Part shown: positions 30,649 to 38,163 of the stretch, in pieces
Layout: each line of letters starts with the position of its first letter
Position numbering within the stretch: the first letter of the stretch is position 1
Translations under genes and position numbers: made by a program
Assembly (NCBI GenBank): GCA_963974445.1
Contig: CAXBDI010000021.1
Location: forward strand, 1-42,150
DNA from: JACKII01 sp963974445
GTDB lineage: Bacteria; Pseudomonadota; Alphaproteobacteria; Bin95
DNA: 42,150 bases
Reading direction: 5' to 3'
The notes under the pieces: generated by a model
The model's input: the letters and a program-made list of their open reading frames with translations, nothing else
The model's database searches: none
Told to the model about the DNA's origin: nothing

Positions 30649-32033
30649 GTGACGACGACCCGGCCCCTATAGACCTGCCACCCTACTGGGCCGGCTTCAA
30701 CCCGCGCGAGATGCTGGCGGATTACCCCATCGGCCCGGCGTTTCTCACCGGCCCGGCCCGATGGTCGGCGGACGAACTCCGCGTAGTGCAGGAACGGCGC
30801 TTTCAGCGGGTCATCGCCCGCACCTGGAGCGTGCCGTTCTACCAGCGCCGCTGGCAGGCGGCGGGGCTGGAGCCAATGGACATCCAGACCCTGGACGACC
30901 TGGCCAAAATCCCGACCTTCTCGAAGGCCGACCTGATGGCCTCCATCGAAGCGCATCCGCCCTGGGGCGATTATCACGGTCGCGACCACAACCACCCGCA
31001 CGCGATCTTCCACACCACCAGCGGTACCACCGGCCTGCCGCAGTCGCTGTTCTTCGGGCCGAAAGACCGGGAGATGCAGAACCTGCTGCTGGCCCGCGCC
31101 TACCTTTTGCAAGGCATGACGGCAGACGACGTGGTGCACTCGGTCTATGGCTTCGGCATGGTCAATGGCGGCCATTACGTGCGCGAGGCGGTCACGCACT
31201 TCACCGGCGCGCTCTTCATGCCCGCCGGTACGGGCCGCGACATGCCGAGCGTGCAGCAATTGCAGCTGATGCAGCGTTTCGGGGCGACCGTCATCGTCGG
31301 CTTCGTCGATTACATCAAGCGCCTGGCCGAGGTGGCGCGCGAGCAGGGGCTCGACCCCGCCACCGACCTGAAAATCCGAATGATCACCGGTCATCTGGGC
31401 TCGGAGGATCGTGACGCGCTGACCGCCACCTGGGGCAGGGCCGAGAGCTTTGACTGGTACGGCGTCGGCGACACCGGCGTCATCGCGGCGGAGGGGCCGA
31501 GCCATGATGGCCTGCATATTTGGGAGGATGCGCATCTGGTCGAGGCATTGGACCCAGAGAGCGGCGCGGCGGTGGCGGATGGTACGTCCGGCAATCTCTG
31601 CACCACCGTCCTTTTCAAGGACGGCGTCTATCCGATCATCCGCTTCGACACGCAGGACCTGACGACGATCCTGCCGCCGGCGGGCGGCATCAACTTCCGC
31701 CGCATGGCCGGCTTTCAGGGCCGCAGCGACAACATGGTGAAGCTGCGCGGCGTCAACGTCTATCCGACCGCTATCGGCGCGCATCTGGAAGACGTGGGCG
31801 AGGCGAACGGCGAATACATCTGCCGCTGGACCCGCGATGGCTCGCGCGAAGAGCTGACCGTGGTGGTGGAAGTGACCACCCGCCCGGACGGCTTGGCCCA
31901 GCGCCTCGCCGATCTGCTGCGGCAGCGGTTGGGGGTTGAGGTTGGCGTGCAACTAGCCTCGCCAGGTGAGACTGCTACGTTCACCCAGATCGAATCCCGC
32001 CAGAAGCCTATCCGCCTGCTTGACCAGCGATAG
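30645..32033 (+). CDS. Phenylacetate-CoA ligase family AMP-forming enzyme
   Basis: The 462-residue adenylate-forming enzyme is PaaK-like. It has the P-loop TSGTTG (125-130) preceded by HAIFHT, AYLLQGMTADDVVHSVYGFGMVNGG, the adenine-site WYGVGDTGVIAAE, the LCTTVLFKDGVYPIIRFDTQD segment, and the hinge GRSDNMVKLRGVNVYPTAI. It should make an acyl-CoA from an aryl or small organic acid, ATP and CoA. Its ATG overlaps the PrpD-family stop. It lies among CoA transferase, hydratase and dehydrogenase genes, consistent with an organic acid degradation pathway. Substrate is unknown. Confidence 0.9.
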   Translation: MSDDDPAPIDLPPYWAGFNPREMLADYPIGPAFLTGPARWSADELRVVQERRFQRVIARTWSVPFYQRRWQAAGLEPMDIQTLDDLAKIPTFSKADLMASIEAHPPWGDYHGRDHNHPHAIFHTTSGTTGLPQSLFFGPKDREMQNLLLARAYLLQGMTADDVVHSVYGFGMVNGGHYVREAVTHFTGALFMPAGTGRDMPSVQQLQLMQRFGATVIVGFVDYIKRLAEVAREQGLDPATDLKIRMITGHLGSEDRDALTATWGRAESFDWYGVGDTGVIAAEGPSHDGLHIWEDAHLVEALDPESGAAVADGTSGNLCTTVLFKDGVYPIIRFDTQDLTTILPPAGGINFRRMAGFQGRSDNMVKLRGVNVYPTAIGAHLEDVGEANGEYICRWTRDGSREELTVVVEVTTRPDGLAQRLADLLRQRLGVEVGVQLASPGETATFTQIESRQKPIRLLDQR

Positions 32034-32043
32034 GTGCCCGGCG

Positions 32044-32165
32044 CCCCTTCGATACGGGACTACGTCCCTACTCAGGGTGAGACTGAGTGGGGTCGCCAAG
32101 AATCCATGGTCGCCCACCCCGCTCCATTTCATCCTGAGTAGCGGCATCGCCGCGTATCGAAGGGT
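32044..32165. repeat. Palindromic intergenic repeat, family C
   Basis: The outer pair CCCTTCGATACG / CGTATCGAAGGG is perfect over 12 bases. An inner pair CTACTCAGGGTGA / TCATCCTGAGTAG matches at 11 of 13. The whole element could fold as a long two-armed stem. It lies between the convergent PaaK-like and CaiB-like genes and may end transcription from both. Repeats with CTTCGATACG...ACTCAGG ends are common in alphaproteobacteria. Confidence 0.85.
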
Positions 32166-32190
32166 GTTCAAGACACTCCGGTTGCCACCC

Positions 32191-33387
32191 TCAAACCACA
32201 CCCTTTGCCTTCAGCGCTTTCAGATCGGCCTCGCTGACACCGACGCTGCCGAACACCTCGGCGTTGTGCTGGCCGAGCTTTGGGGCGACGGTGCGGACGG
32301 TGATGCGGTCGCCCATTTTGATGGGGGAGCGGATGTGGCGGACGGTGCCCAACTCCGGATCCTCTGCCTCGACCACCATGCCGCGGTGCACGACCTGCGG
32401 GTCTGAGAACATCTGCTGATAGTTATAGACCGGGCCGCTGGGCACGCCGGCCTCCTCCAACACGCCAACCCAGTGGTCGGTGGTGTTGGTCGCCAGTACC
32501 TCTTCAATCGCGGCCTCTAGCGCCGCCCGGTTTTTGACCCGGCTCGCCGAGGAGGGCCAGCGAGGATCGTCGACCCATTCCGGATGGCCTAACGCTGTGG
32601 CGCAGCGAGTCCAGATCGTCTGGTTGCCGGCGCCAATCATGATATAGCCGTCTTTAGTCGAGAACCGCTGATAGGGCGCGTTCTGGCGGTGACGCGAGCC
32701 CTGGCGGGTCGGCTCCGGCGGGTTTTCTTGCGCCAGCCATCCAGCGCTGGTCCAGGACGAGAGGCCAATGGCGGTCTCCAGCAACGAGGTTTCGATCAGG
32801 CAGCCCTCACCAGTCTTCTCCCGCTGCCACAGCGCCGCCAGCACGCCGTGAGCCGAGAACATGCCGGTGCCGAGGTCGGTGATCGGCAGGCCGACGCTGG
32901 TCGGCGGCCCGTCCGGCTCTCCCGTCACGTGCATGATGCCACCCATGCCTTGCGCGATCAGGTCGAAGCCGCCGCGGTGGTTCAGCGGCCCGTCATAGCC
33001 GAGACCCGAGGACTGGCAGTAGATCAGCCGCGGGTTGACCTTCTTCAGGTCCTCATAGCCGAGACCGGCGCGTGGCATCACCGTCGGGCGGTAGTTCTCC
33101 CACAGGATGTCGACAGTCTTGACCAACTCCAGGAACAGCGCCTTGCCTTCCGGTTCCTTATAGTTGAGCGTCACCGACTTTTTGTTGCGGTTGATGTAGC
33201 GGAAGAACGGATTGCGCTCCGACTGGTCGCCCATGCCGCGGGTCGAGTCGCCTTTACCGGGACGTTCCACTTTGATCACTTCCGCGCCCATGTCTGCGAA
33301 GATCATCGTGCCGAACGGGCCGGCCATGTGCTCCGTCATGTCGAGCACGCGGACGCCGGCGAGTGGGCCGTTGTTTTGAGTGGTCAT
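32191..33387 (-). CDS. CaiB/BaiF family (class III) CoA transferase
   Basis: The 398-residue protein has the class III opening PLAGVRVLDMTEHMAGPFGTMIFADMGAEVIKVERPGKGDSTR, then RNKKSVTLNYKEPEGKALFLELVKTVDILWENYRP, and IYCQSSGLGYDGPLNHRGGFDLIAQGMGG. The Asp of GGFD (about 142) is at the place expected for the nucleophile that forms the acyl-anhydride. It moves CoA between an acyl-CoA donor and an organic acid. GAGG lies before the ATG at 33387; the upstream in-frame extension runs into a repeat and is not used. It is followed after 70 bases by a family C repeat on the far side. Confidence 0.93.
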   Translation of the reverse strand: MTTQNNGPLAGVRVLDMTEHMAGPFGTMIFADMGAEVIKVERPGKGDSTRGMGDQSERNPFFRYINRNKKSVTLNYKEPEGKALFLELVKTVDILWENYRPTVMPRAGLGYEDLKKVNPRLIYCQSSGLGYDGPLNHRGGFDLIAQGMGGIMHVTGEPDGPPTSVGLPITDLGTGMFSAHGVLAALWQREKTGEGCLIETSLLETAIGLSSWTSAGWLAQENPPEPTRQGSRHRQNAPYQRFSTKDGYIMIGAGNQTIWTRCATALGHPEWVDDPRWPSSASRVKNRAALEAAIEEVLATNTTDHWVGVLEEAGVPSGPVYNYQQMFSDPQVVHRGMVVEAEDPELGTVRHIRSPIKMGDRITVRTVAPKLGQHNAEVFGSVGVSEADLKALKAKGVV

Positions 33388-33411
33388 CGGTGTTTCCTCA
33401 TTTTTAATTAT

Positions 33412-33518
33412 GGCGTCATTGCGAAGCGGCGCAGCCGCTGTGGCAATCCATGGGCGGCGCAATTGGTGACAGAGGCACGTGGATTGCCGCGTCGCCTACG
33501 GCTCCTCGCAATGACGCC
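33412..33518. repeat. Palindromic intergenic repeat, family B copy 3
   Basis: GGCGTCATTGCGA at the left pairs with TCGCAATGACGCC at the right. An inner pair GGCAATCCATG / CACGTGGATTGCC lies within. The right half is identical to copy 2 over about 38 bases. It lies between the hydratase gene and the CoA transferase, which share the minus strand. Confidence 0.88.
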
Positions 33519-33532
33519 GAGTTGTTGGTTTC

Positions 33533-34342
33533 TTACTTACCCGCAACGCTTTCCAGCGTCGGCATGTTGTAGCGGTCTTCCGGCTTCTCCCAGCCCTTCC
33601 AGACCGGCTTGCGCTTCTCCGCAAACGCGGCGCGGCTTTCCATGCGGTCGCTGAGCGCGCCGTGCTCGTGCAGGGCGGCGGCCAGCTTGTGATACTGCGG
33701 CGCTGGGTTGGGCCGTACCGTCTTCATCATGTGCAGGGTGTTGACGCGGGCCGCTGGCGGCAGGGTCAGCAGGTGCTCCGCCATCTTCATGGCTTCCGGC
33801 ATCAGGTCGTCGGCCTCAACCAGGCGGTTGACGAAGCCCAGTTCGTACATGCGCTCCGACGTGATGCGGAAGGCGAAGGCCATCTCCATCGCGATTGGGA
33901 AGGGCAGGTTGGCGACGTGGCCGTGGTTCCAGCCGCCCAGCATCCAGCGCTTGGCCTCCGACATCTCGAACAGCGTGCCCTTGACCGCGAGCCGCAGGTC
34001 GGTCTTCTCCACCAGCATGAAGCCGCCGCCCATGGCAAAGCCGTTGATGGCGCCGATCACCGGCTTGGTCAGCGTCTCGCGCATGAAGGGGTCGGGCTTG
34101 GCCGTCGGCTTGGAGAAGCCCGGCTTGCCGGCGGCCAGCGCCTCTTTCATGTCCTCGCCAGCGCAGAAGCCGCGGCCCGAGCCGGTGAAGATCGCGACCT
34201 CCATCTCCTTGGAATCCTCGAAATGGTTCCAGGCTTCGGAGAGCAGTCCGCGGATTTCATTGTTGAGGGCGTTCAGCGCATCCGGGCGGTTCATGCGGAT
34301 AACGAATATCTCGCCATGCTGTTCGGTTTCGACGACGGCCAT
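33533..34342 (-). CDS. Enoyl-CoA hydratase/isomerase family protein
   Basis: The 269-residue crotonase-fold protein has GSGRGFCAGEDMKEA and INGFAMGGGFMLVEKTDLRLA, the two oxyanion-hole segments, and a following FEMSEAKRWMLGGW. In that last segment the second catalytic Glu of classical hydratases (E164-type, in SEAK) is kept. The first (GGGCELA position) reads M rather than E. One-glutamate forms can be hydratases, hydrolases or isomerases. It sits upstream of the CaiB-like gene on the same strand, with a repeat between them, and downstream of the aminotransferase. Probably one catabolic unit, possibly two transcripts. Confidence 0.9.
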   Translation of the reverse strand: MAVVETEQHGEIFVIRMNRPDALNALNNEIRGLLSEAWNHFEDSKEMEVAIFTGSGRGFCAGEDMKEALAAGKPGFSKPTAKPDPFMRETLTKPVIGAINGFAMGGGFMLVEKTDLRLAVKGTLFEMSEAKRWMLGGWNHGHVANLPFPIAMEMAFAFRITSERMYELGFVNRLVEADDLMPEAMKMAEHLLTLPPAARVNTLHMMKTVRPNPAPQYHKLAAALHEHGALSDRMESRAAFAEKRKPVWKGWEKPEDRYNMPTLESVAGK

Positions 34343-34426
34343 AGGCTTTCCTTGCGATTGTGGTCAATGCGTTGCCACCACTCTAGCCGAAGTTTCGGCG
34401 TGCGCCAGGGGTGCAACGCAGTGCTT

Positions 34427-34556
34427 CCCGGACGCCGCAAAGCGGCGAGCCGGGATCGCCCAATCTCGCGAACACCGTCAGCAGCGGTGTTCGAAGGATG
34501 ACACCGGCCCCGGATGGCGGCTCCGCCACCTCCGGGGAACACGCACTTTCCGGGGA
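34427..34556. repeat. Palindromic intergenic repeat, family D copy 2 (composite)
   Basis: Three hairpins stand in series: CCCGG...CCGC-AAA-GCGG...CCGGG (34427-34454), CGAACACCG-TCAGCAG-CGGTGTTCG (34469-34493, nine perfect pairs), and the GGCGG-CT-CCGCC element shared with copy 1. The match to copy 1 (13994-14036) covers only the last third; the first two hairpins are extra. Confidence 0.72.
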
Positions 34557-34561
34557 GAGTG

Positions 34562-35944
34562 CTAAACCTCGCCCGACTGCACGGCCTTCCAAGCCTGGTC
34601 GAGCGTCTGCCCCGTTTTCTCGATCATCTCGCCGATCTCCGCAGGCGTCATGATCAGCGGCGGGGTGAAGCCGATGCTGTCGCCCATGGCTCGGACGATC
34701 ATGCCGTTTTCCTTGGCCAGATTCTCGAACAACGGCCCGACCTTGCGGGCAGGGTCGAACGGCTTCTTGCTGGCCTTGTCCTCGACCAACTCCAGCGCGC
34801 CAATCAGACCGACGCCGCGCGCCTGGCCCACCAGCGGGTGATCGGCGAACTGGCGGAGGCCATCCTGCATCAACGGAGAGATCGCCTGGACGTTACCGAC
34901 CATGTCGATCTCTTCATAGATCTTGAGGGTTTCAACCGCGACTGCGGCGGAGACCGGGTGGCCGCCATAGGTGTAGCCGTGGCCGAACGGCGGGCCACCG
35001 TCCGCCGTGCCCTCGGCAATGCCCTGATAGACCTTGTCGGACACCAGCACCGCCGAGATCGGCAGGTAGGACGCCGACAGCGCCTTGGCGCAGACCAGGA
35101 TATCCGGCTGAATGCCGAAGGTATCGCAGCCCCACATGTTGCCGGTGCGCCCGAAACCGCAGATGACCTCGTCGGCGATCATCAGCACGTCGTATTTCTT
35201 GAGGACCGCCTGCATCTTCTGGAAATAGGTGCGGGGCGGCACGAGCACGCCGCCGGCGCCCATCACCGGCTCGGCGATGAACGCGGCGACGGTGTCCGGC
35301 CCCTCGTCGACGATCATCTGCTCCAGGCTGGCGGCGAGGCGGGTGGCGAAATCCTCCTCGGACTCACCGTCGTTCGCAAAGCGGTAATGGTGCGGGCAGT
35401 CGGTGTGCAGGATGCCGGGCAGCGGCAGATCGAAATACTTGTGCATGTTCGGCAGGCCGGTCAGCGAGGCGGCAGTGCGCGTGGTGCCGTGATAGGCCTT
35501 CATGCGCGAGATGATCTTCTTCTTCTCCGGCCGGCCGATGGAGTTGTTGTAGTAGTGCACCAGCTTGACAGCCGTGTCGTTCGCCTCCGACCCGGAAGTC
35601 TGGAAAATCACCTTGGAGACATTCTGCGGCGCCAGTTCGACCAACCGCTCCGCCAGATCGATGATCGGCGTGTGCGACTTATAGGAGAATGTGTGGTAGT
35701 AAGGTAGCTCCAACATTTGCTTGTAGGCCGCTTCGGCCAGCCGCTTCTCGCTGAAGCCGAGCGAGGCGCACCACAGGCCGGCCATGGCCTCCAGATACTT
35801 CTTGCCCTCGTCATCGTAAACATAGACGCCCTCACCCTTGACCAACACCAGCGAGCCGGTCTGCTCGTGCTGGCGGAAATTGGTGTGGGGGTGGATGTGG
35901 TATTTGATATCGCGGGCGGCGTTGGAATTGGGCATGAAGTTCAT
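34562..35944 (-). CDS. Class III pyridoxal-phosphate aminotransferase (omega-transaminase-like)
   Basis: The 460-residue PLP enzyme has GVYVYDDEGKKYLEAMAGLWCASLGFSEKRLAEAA, QTSGSEANDTAVKL (phosphate-site G-S-E near 118-120), AYHGTTRTAASLTG, the PLP-ring Asp258 in IADEVICGFGRTG, and the Schiff-base Lys287 in LVCAKALSASYLPIS. It resembles SpuC-type amine:pyruvate or beta-alanine transaminases. GGAG lies nine bases before the ATG at 35944; the frame extends upstream through a 15-base duplication (35977-36006) that gives an artefactual longer N terminus. It leads the minus-strand run with the hydratase and CoA transferase. Confidence 0.92.
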   Translation of the reverse strand: MNFMPNSNAARDIKYHIHPHTNFRQHEQTGSLVLVKGEGVYVYDDEGKKYLEAMAGLWCASLGFSEKRLAEAAYKQMLELPYYHTFSYKSHTPIIDLAERLVELAPQNVSKVIFQTSGSEANDTAVKLVHYYNNSIGRPEKKKIISRMKAYHGTTRTAASLTGLPNMHKYFDLPLPGILHTDCPHHYRFANDGESEEDFATRLAASLEQMIVDEGPDTVAAFIAEPVMGAGGVLVPPRTYFQKMQAVLKKYDVLMIADEVICGFGRTGNMWGCDTFGIQPDILVCAKALSASYLPISAVLVSDKVYQGIAEGTADGGPPFGHGYTYGGHPVSAAVAVETLKIYEEIDMVGNVQAISPLMQDGLRQFADHPLVGQARGVGLIGALELVEDKASKKPFDPARKVGPLFENLAKENGMIVRAMGDSIGFTPPLIMTPAEIGEMIEKTGQTLDQAWKAVQSGEV

Positions 35945-35976
35945 CGGTAACGTCTCCTGCTGGGGCGCGAACGAAA

Positions 35977-36006
35977 GCGTGGCCATATAAGGCGTGGCCA
36001 TACAAG
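35977..36006. repeat. 15-base tandem duplication upstream of the aminotransferase
   Basis: GCGTGGCCATATAAG (35977-35991) is followed directly by GCGTGGCCATACAAG (35992-36006), one base different. It lies 33 bases before the aminotransferase ATG in the leader or promoter region and may be a recent slip duplication. Confidence 0.85.
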
Positions 36007-36260
36007 GCGCCAGAGTGTGCGGGGGCTCAGTTGCAATAGTCTACTGTTCGGCGGGAAGCCTCCATAGCGCCGCGCGTCACGAAACCGGTCAAATTGTCGC
36101 CGCAGACCGCCCGCGCCGGCGCAGCTTGCCTTGCAAATTGCGACGCTCGCGGTGGCGTTTGCTGATTAGCATGAAGTTCCAGGCAGCCCTATTGCTATCC
36201 AATTCACATAAATATCTGAAAAATTGCGATGATTTTCGATTAGTCGTTCTCAACCAAAAG

Positions 36261-36280
36261 TTGGCATGACGTTTGCTGAT
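36261..36280 (+). promoter_or_regulatory. Sigma-54 (-24/-12) promoter of exosortase-substrate gene
   Basis: TTGGCATGACGTTTGCT matches the sigma-54 consensus TGGCACG-N4-TTGCW at all but one fixed base. GG at 36263-36264 and GC at 36275-36276 have exactly ten bases between. Transcription would begin near 36287, about 30 bases before the ATG at 36319. The 11-base motif CGTTTGCTGAT recurs at 36156-36166, 114 bases upstream. The remainder of the 374-base gap upstream (35945-36318) shows only an AT-rich run near 36190-36250. Confidence 0.72.
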
Positions 36281-36318
36281 GGGTGATCAGTTCCCACGCA
36301 CGTTACCGAGGCCATTTC

Positions 36319-37023
36319 ATGATCCATTCCCTACACCGTGCCGGCGTTGCAGCGCTGTTCGTCTACGGCCTGGCCGCCGCCTCCACCCCGGCAATAGCGA
36401 TGCCTACCTACACCGTCACACCGGCTTCCGGTGGCAGTGTCTTCGGCACGCCGAACTGGAGCGAAAGGGCCAAGGTCAACCTGAACGGCACCAAACGCAA
36501 CGTTCAGGCCGGCCTGTTCCGGCTGCGCCTGGATGATGGCAACGGCACCGCCTTCGATCTGGCGACGTTCTGCATCGAGATTATGCAGAGCCTGCGGTTA
36601 CCGAACAGCTATACCGAGCAGACCTTCAACCCCGCGACCCGCAATGCAGTCAACGCCCTCTGGTCGAACGCATTCCTATTGGTCGATGGCGACCGCACCG
36701 CCGCGGCTTTTCAGTTCGCGTTGTGGGAGATCACGCACGACACCGGGTTCGATCTGGGCGCCGGCGCGATGACGATCAAAGGCAAGGCGGCCACAGTCGC
36801 GCTGTCGCAATCCTGGCTGGGCAATATCGGCGACAACACCTGGAAGCCCAACGCCGACGTCACGGTGACGGCCCTGGTCAGCGCCCGCAGTCAGAACCAG
36901 TTGTTCGCGCGCCTGAAGCCGGAGCCGACGCAGCAAATACCCGTGCCGGCAACCGGGCTGCTGATCGCCGGCGCGGCGCTGTTCGGCCTCGTGCATCGCT
37001 TCCGCCGCCGCGCGGCCAGATAG
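36319..37023 (+). CDS. Exosortase-anchored (VPxPA/PEP-CTERM-type) surface protein with possible thioester domain
   Basis: The 234-residue precursor has a signal peptide (cut near STPAIA, residue 27) and a C-terminal sorting signal: IPVPATG, a hydrophobic helix, then RFRRRAAR. It is a VPxPA variant rather than strict PEP. Its only cysteine, Cys85 in LATFCIE, is followed by Gln132 in AAAFQFALWEI. That Cys...(T/F)Qx(A)(I/L)W arrangement is the one used by thioester adhesin domains (TED/TQXA), so an internal Cys-Gln thioester is possible. GAGG is eight bases before the ATG. The sorting signal is seen in sequence; the thioester is an inference. No exosortase gene is in the window. Confidence 0.82.
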   Translation: MIHSLHRAGVAALFVYGLAAASTPAIAMPTYTVTPASGGSVFGTPNWSERAKVNLNGTKRNVQAGLFRLRLDDGNGTAFDLATFCIEIMQSLRLPNSYTEQTFNPATRNAVNALWSNAFLLVDGDRTAAAFQFALWEITHDTGFDLGAGAMTIKGKAATVALSQSWLGNIGDNTWKPNADVTVTALVSARSQNQLFARLKPEPTQQIPVPATGLLIAGAALFGLVHRFRRRAAR

Positions 37024-37071
37024 CCCAGAGCAAGTTGGGCGCTCGCCTCTGCTGCCGTTTCTGAGTTCGCG

Positions 37072-37119
37072 ACAAAGCCTCCCCCTCGCCGCCGATTTGG
37101 GTAGAGGGAGAGGCTTTGT
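37072..37119. terminator. Shared hairpin terminator between two convergent surface-protein genes
   Basis: ACAAAGCCTCCCCCTC (37072-37087) pairs with GAGGGAGAGGCTTTGT (37104-37119), 15 of 16 bases, with a loop of 16. It lies 48 bases after one gene's stop and eight bases before the other's, and is symmetric, so it can serve both. Short A and T tracts occur inside the arms, but no long U-run follows. Confidence 0.75.
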
Positions 37120-37127
37120 GGGTCCGG

Positions 37128-37865
37128 TTAAGCTGCCGTGGCGTTTGCGCTACGACGGCGGATACGGGTCGCGCCGAGTGCCAACACACCAGCCCCGATG
37201 AGAGCCAGGGCTGCCGGTTCCGGGGTCGGAACCACGTTCACATTGATCGCAACGTCACCCAGTGTCGACCGGAAAGCGAACGTGTACTCACCACCGACAT
37301 TGGCGTTGAACGGCGTGAACGACGGCGGTGTAACGACGCCAGGGATCCCAGAGGCCAGGAAGCCGAAAGTGGCATTCTGGGAATCCTGGATGAGGTTCAC
37401 ACCCGGGCTAGCGCCGAAGTCGATAACACCCAGGTCTGCCTCGTCGGTATCGACGCCCGGATCGAGATCGTACAGCAATACGGTGTTGAAATCGGCGAAA
37501 GTACTGCCACCGCCGTTGTCGATGATTTCGGCAAAGTAGCTGAAGTTCCAGGTTGCCCTGCCGCCGTTCAGTCCGGCCGTTGCCGTGTAGGTGCCGGCGC
37601 CGTCATTCGTAGGTGTCGGATTGGAAAAGCGCGGAGTGGCTATCAAGCCCAAGACCAACTCATCGCCGTTACCCGCGGTGAACACGGAATAGGCCGCCGG
37701 ATTGGTCGGGATGCCGCTGCCGCTGAATGTGACAGAGGTCGATGTCGCGTTCTGCAGATCGCCAAACGTCTGAAAGGTTGGGCCGATCGGCGCCGCATTG
37801 GCGGCAGCGCTCAGTGACACGCTGGCAATCATAGCAAGGCCAGCGCGAAGTGCGGTTTTGTTCAT
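37128..37865 (-). CDS. PEP-CTERM sorting-domain protein
   Basis: The 245-residue precursor starts with a signal peptide (MNKTALRAGLAMIASVSLSAA, cut near ANA) and ends with a classical PEP-CTERM signal: VPTPEPAALALIGAGVLALG followed by ATRIRRR. The mature part is Gly/Asn/Thr-rich and Cys-free, with no recognised domain. It should be exported by Sec, then cut and processed by an exosortase and delivered to the envelope or biofilm matrix. AGGAG lies before the ATG at 37865. It is convergent with the VPxPA protein. No sigma-54 site was found upstream of it, so the pair may be regulated differently. Confidence 0.88.
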   Translation of the reverse strand: MNKTALRAGLAMIASVSLSAAANAAPIGPTFQTFGDLQNATSTSVTFSGSGIPTNPAAYSVFTAGNGDELVLGLIATPRFSNPTPTNDGAGTYTATAGLNGGRATWNFSYFAEIIDNGGGSTFADFNTVLLYDLDPGVDTDEADLGVIDFGASPGVNLIQDSQNATFGFLASGIPGVVTPPSFTPFNANVGGEYTFAFRSTLGDVAINVNVVPTPEPAALALIGAGVLALGATRIRRRSANATAA

Positions 37866-38163
37866 CGTGATGCTCCTAAGTCGGATTTTTAAAGCGGTAT
37901 CTAACGTACCTACGTATGGTTGTAGCGATCCTCTTGCGTCGGTCAAGATAGGCTCATCAATTTTTTCGAGAGATGATTTTCGCTCAAGTTACTCGATATT
38001 CAGAAATTGGAAAGCTGGCTGTGGATATGGATTTGATTTTCCTAGAAAAATTAGCTTCTTATTCATCGGCGCCGCTCTGGCCAGTGGCTATAGCTTGTGA
38101 CGCCGATTAAATGGCGTCATCCTAAAGCGTAAACGCTTCCCTATACTGCCGGAGACCCCGCCG
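37866..38163. other. AT-rich intergenic region between PEP-CTERM and MlrC-like genes
   Basis: About 300 bases, much lower in GC than the neighbours, with divergent flanking genes. It probably holds both promoters. I looked for a GG-N10-GC sigma-54 pattern on both strands and saw none. Confidence 0.6.

Noticed and set aside
30462..31952. 496-codon minus-strand frame opposite the PrpD/PaaK-like genes
   Set aside because: It has no recognisable domain, spans two well-supported plus-strand genes, and its composition is typical of antisense.
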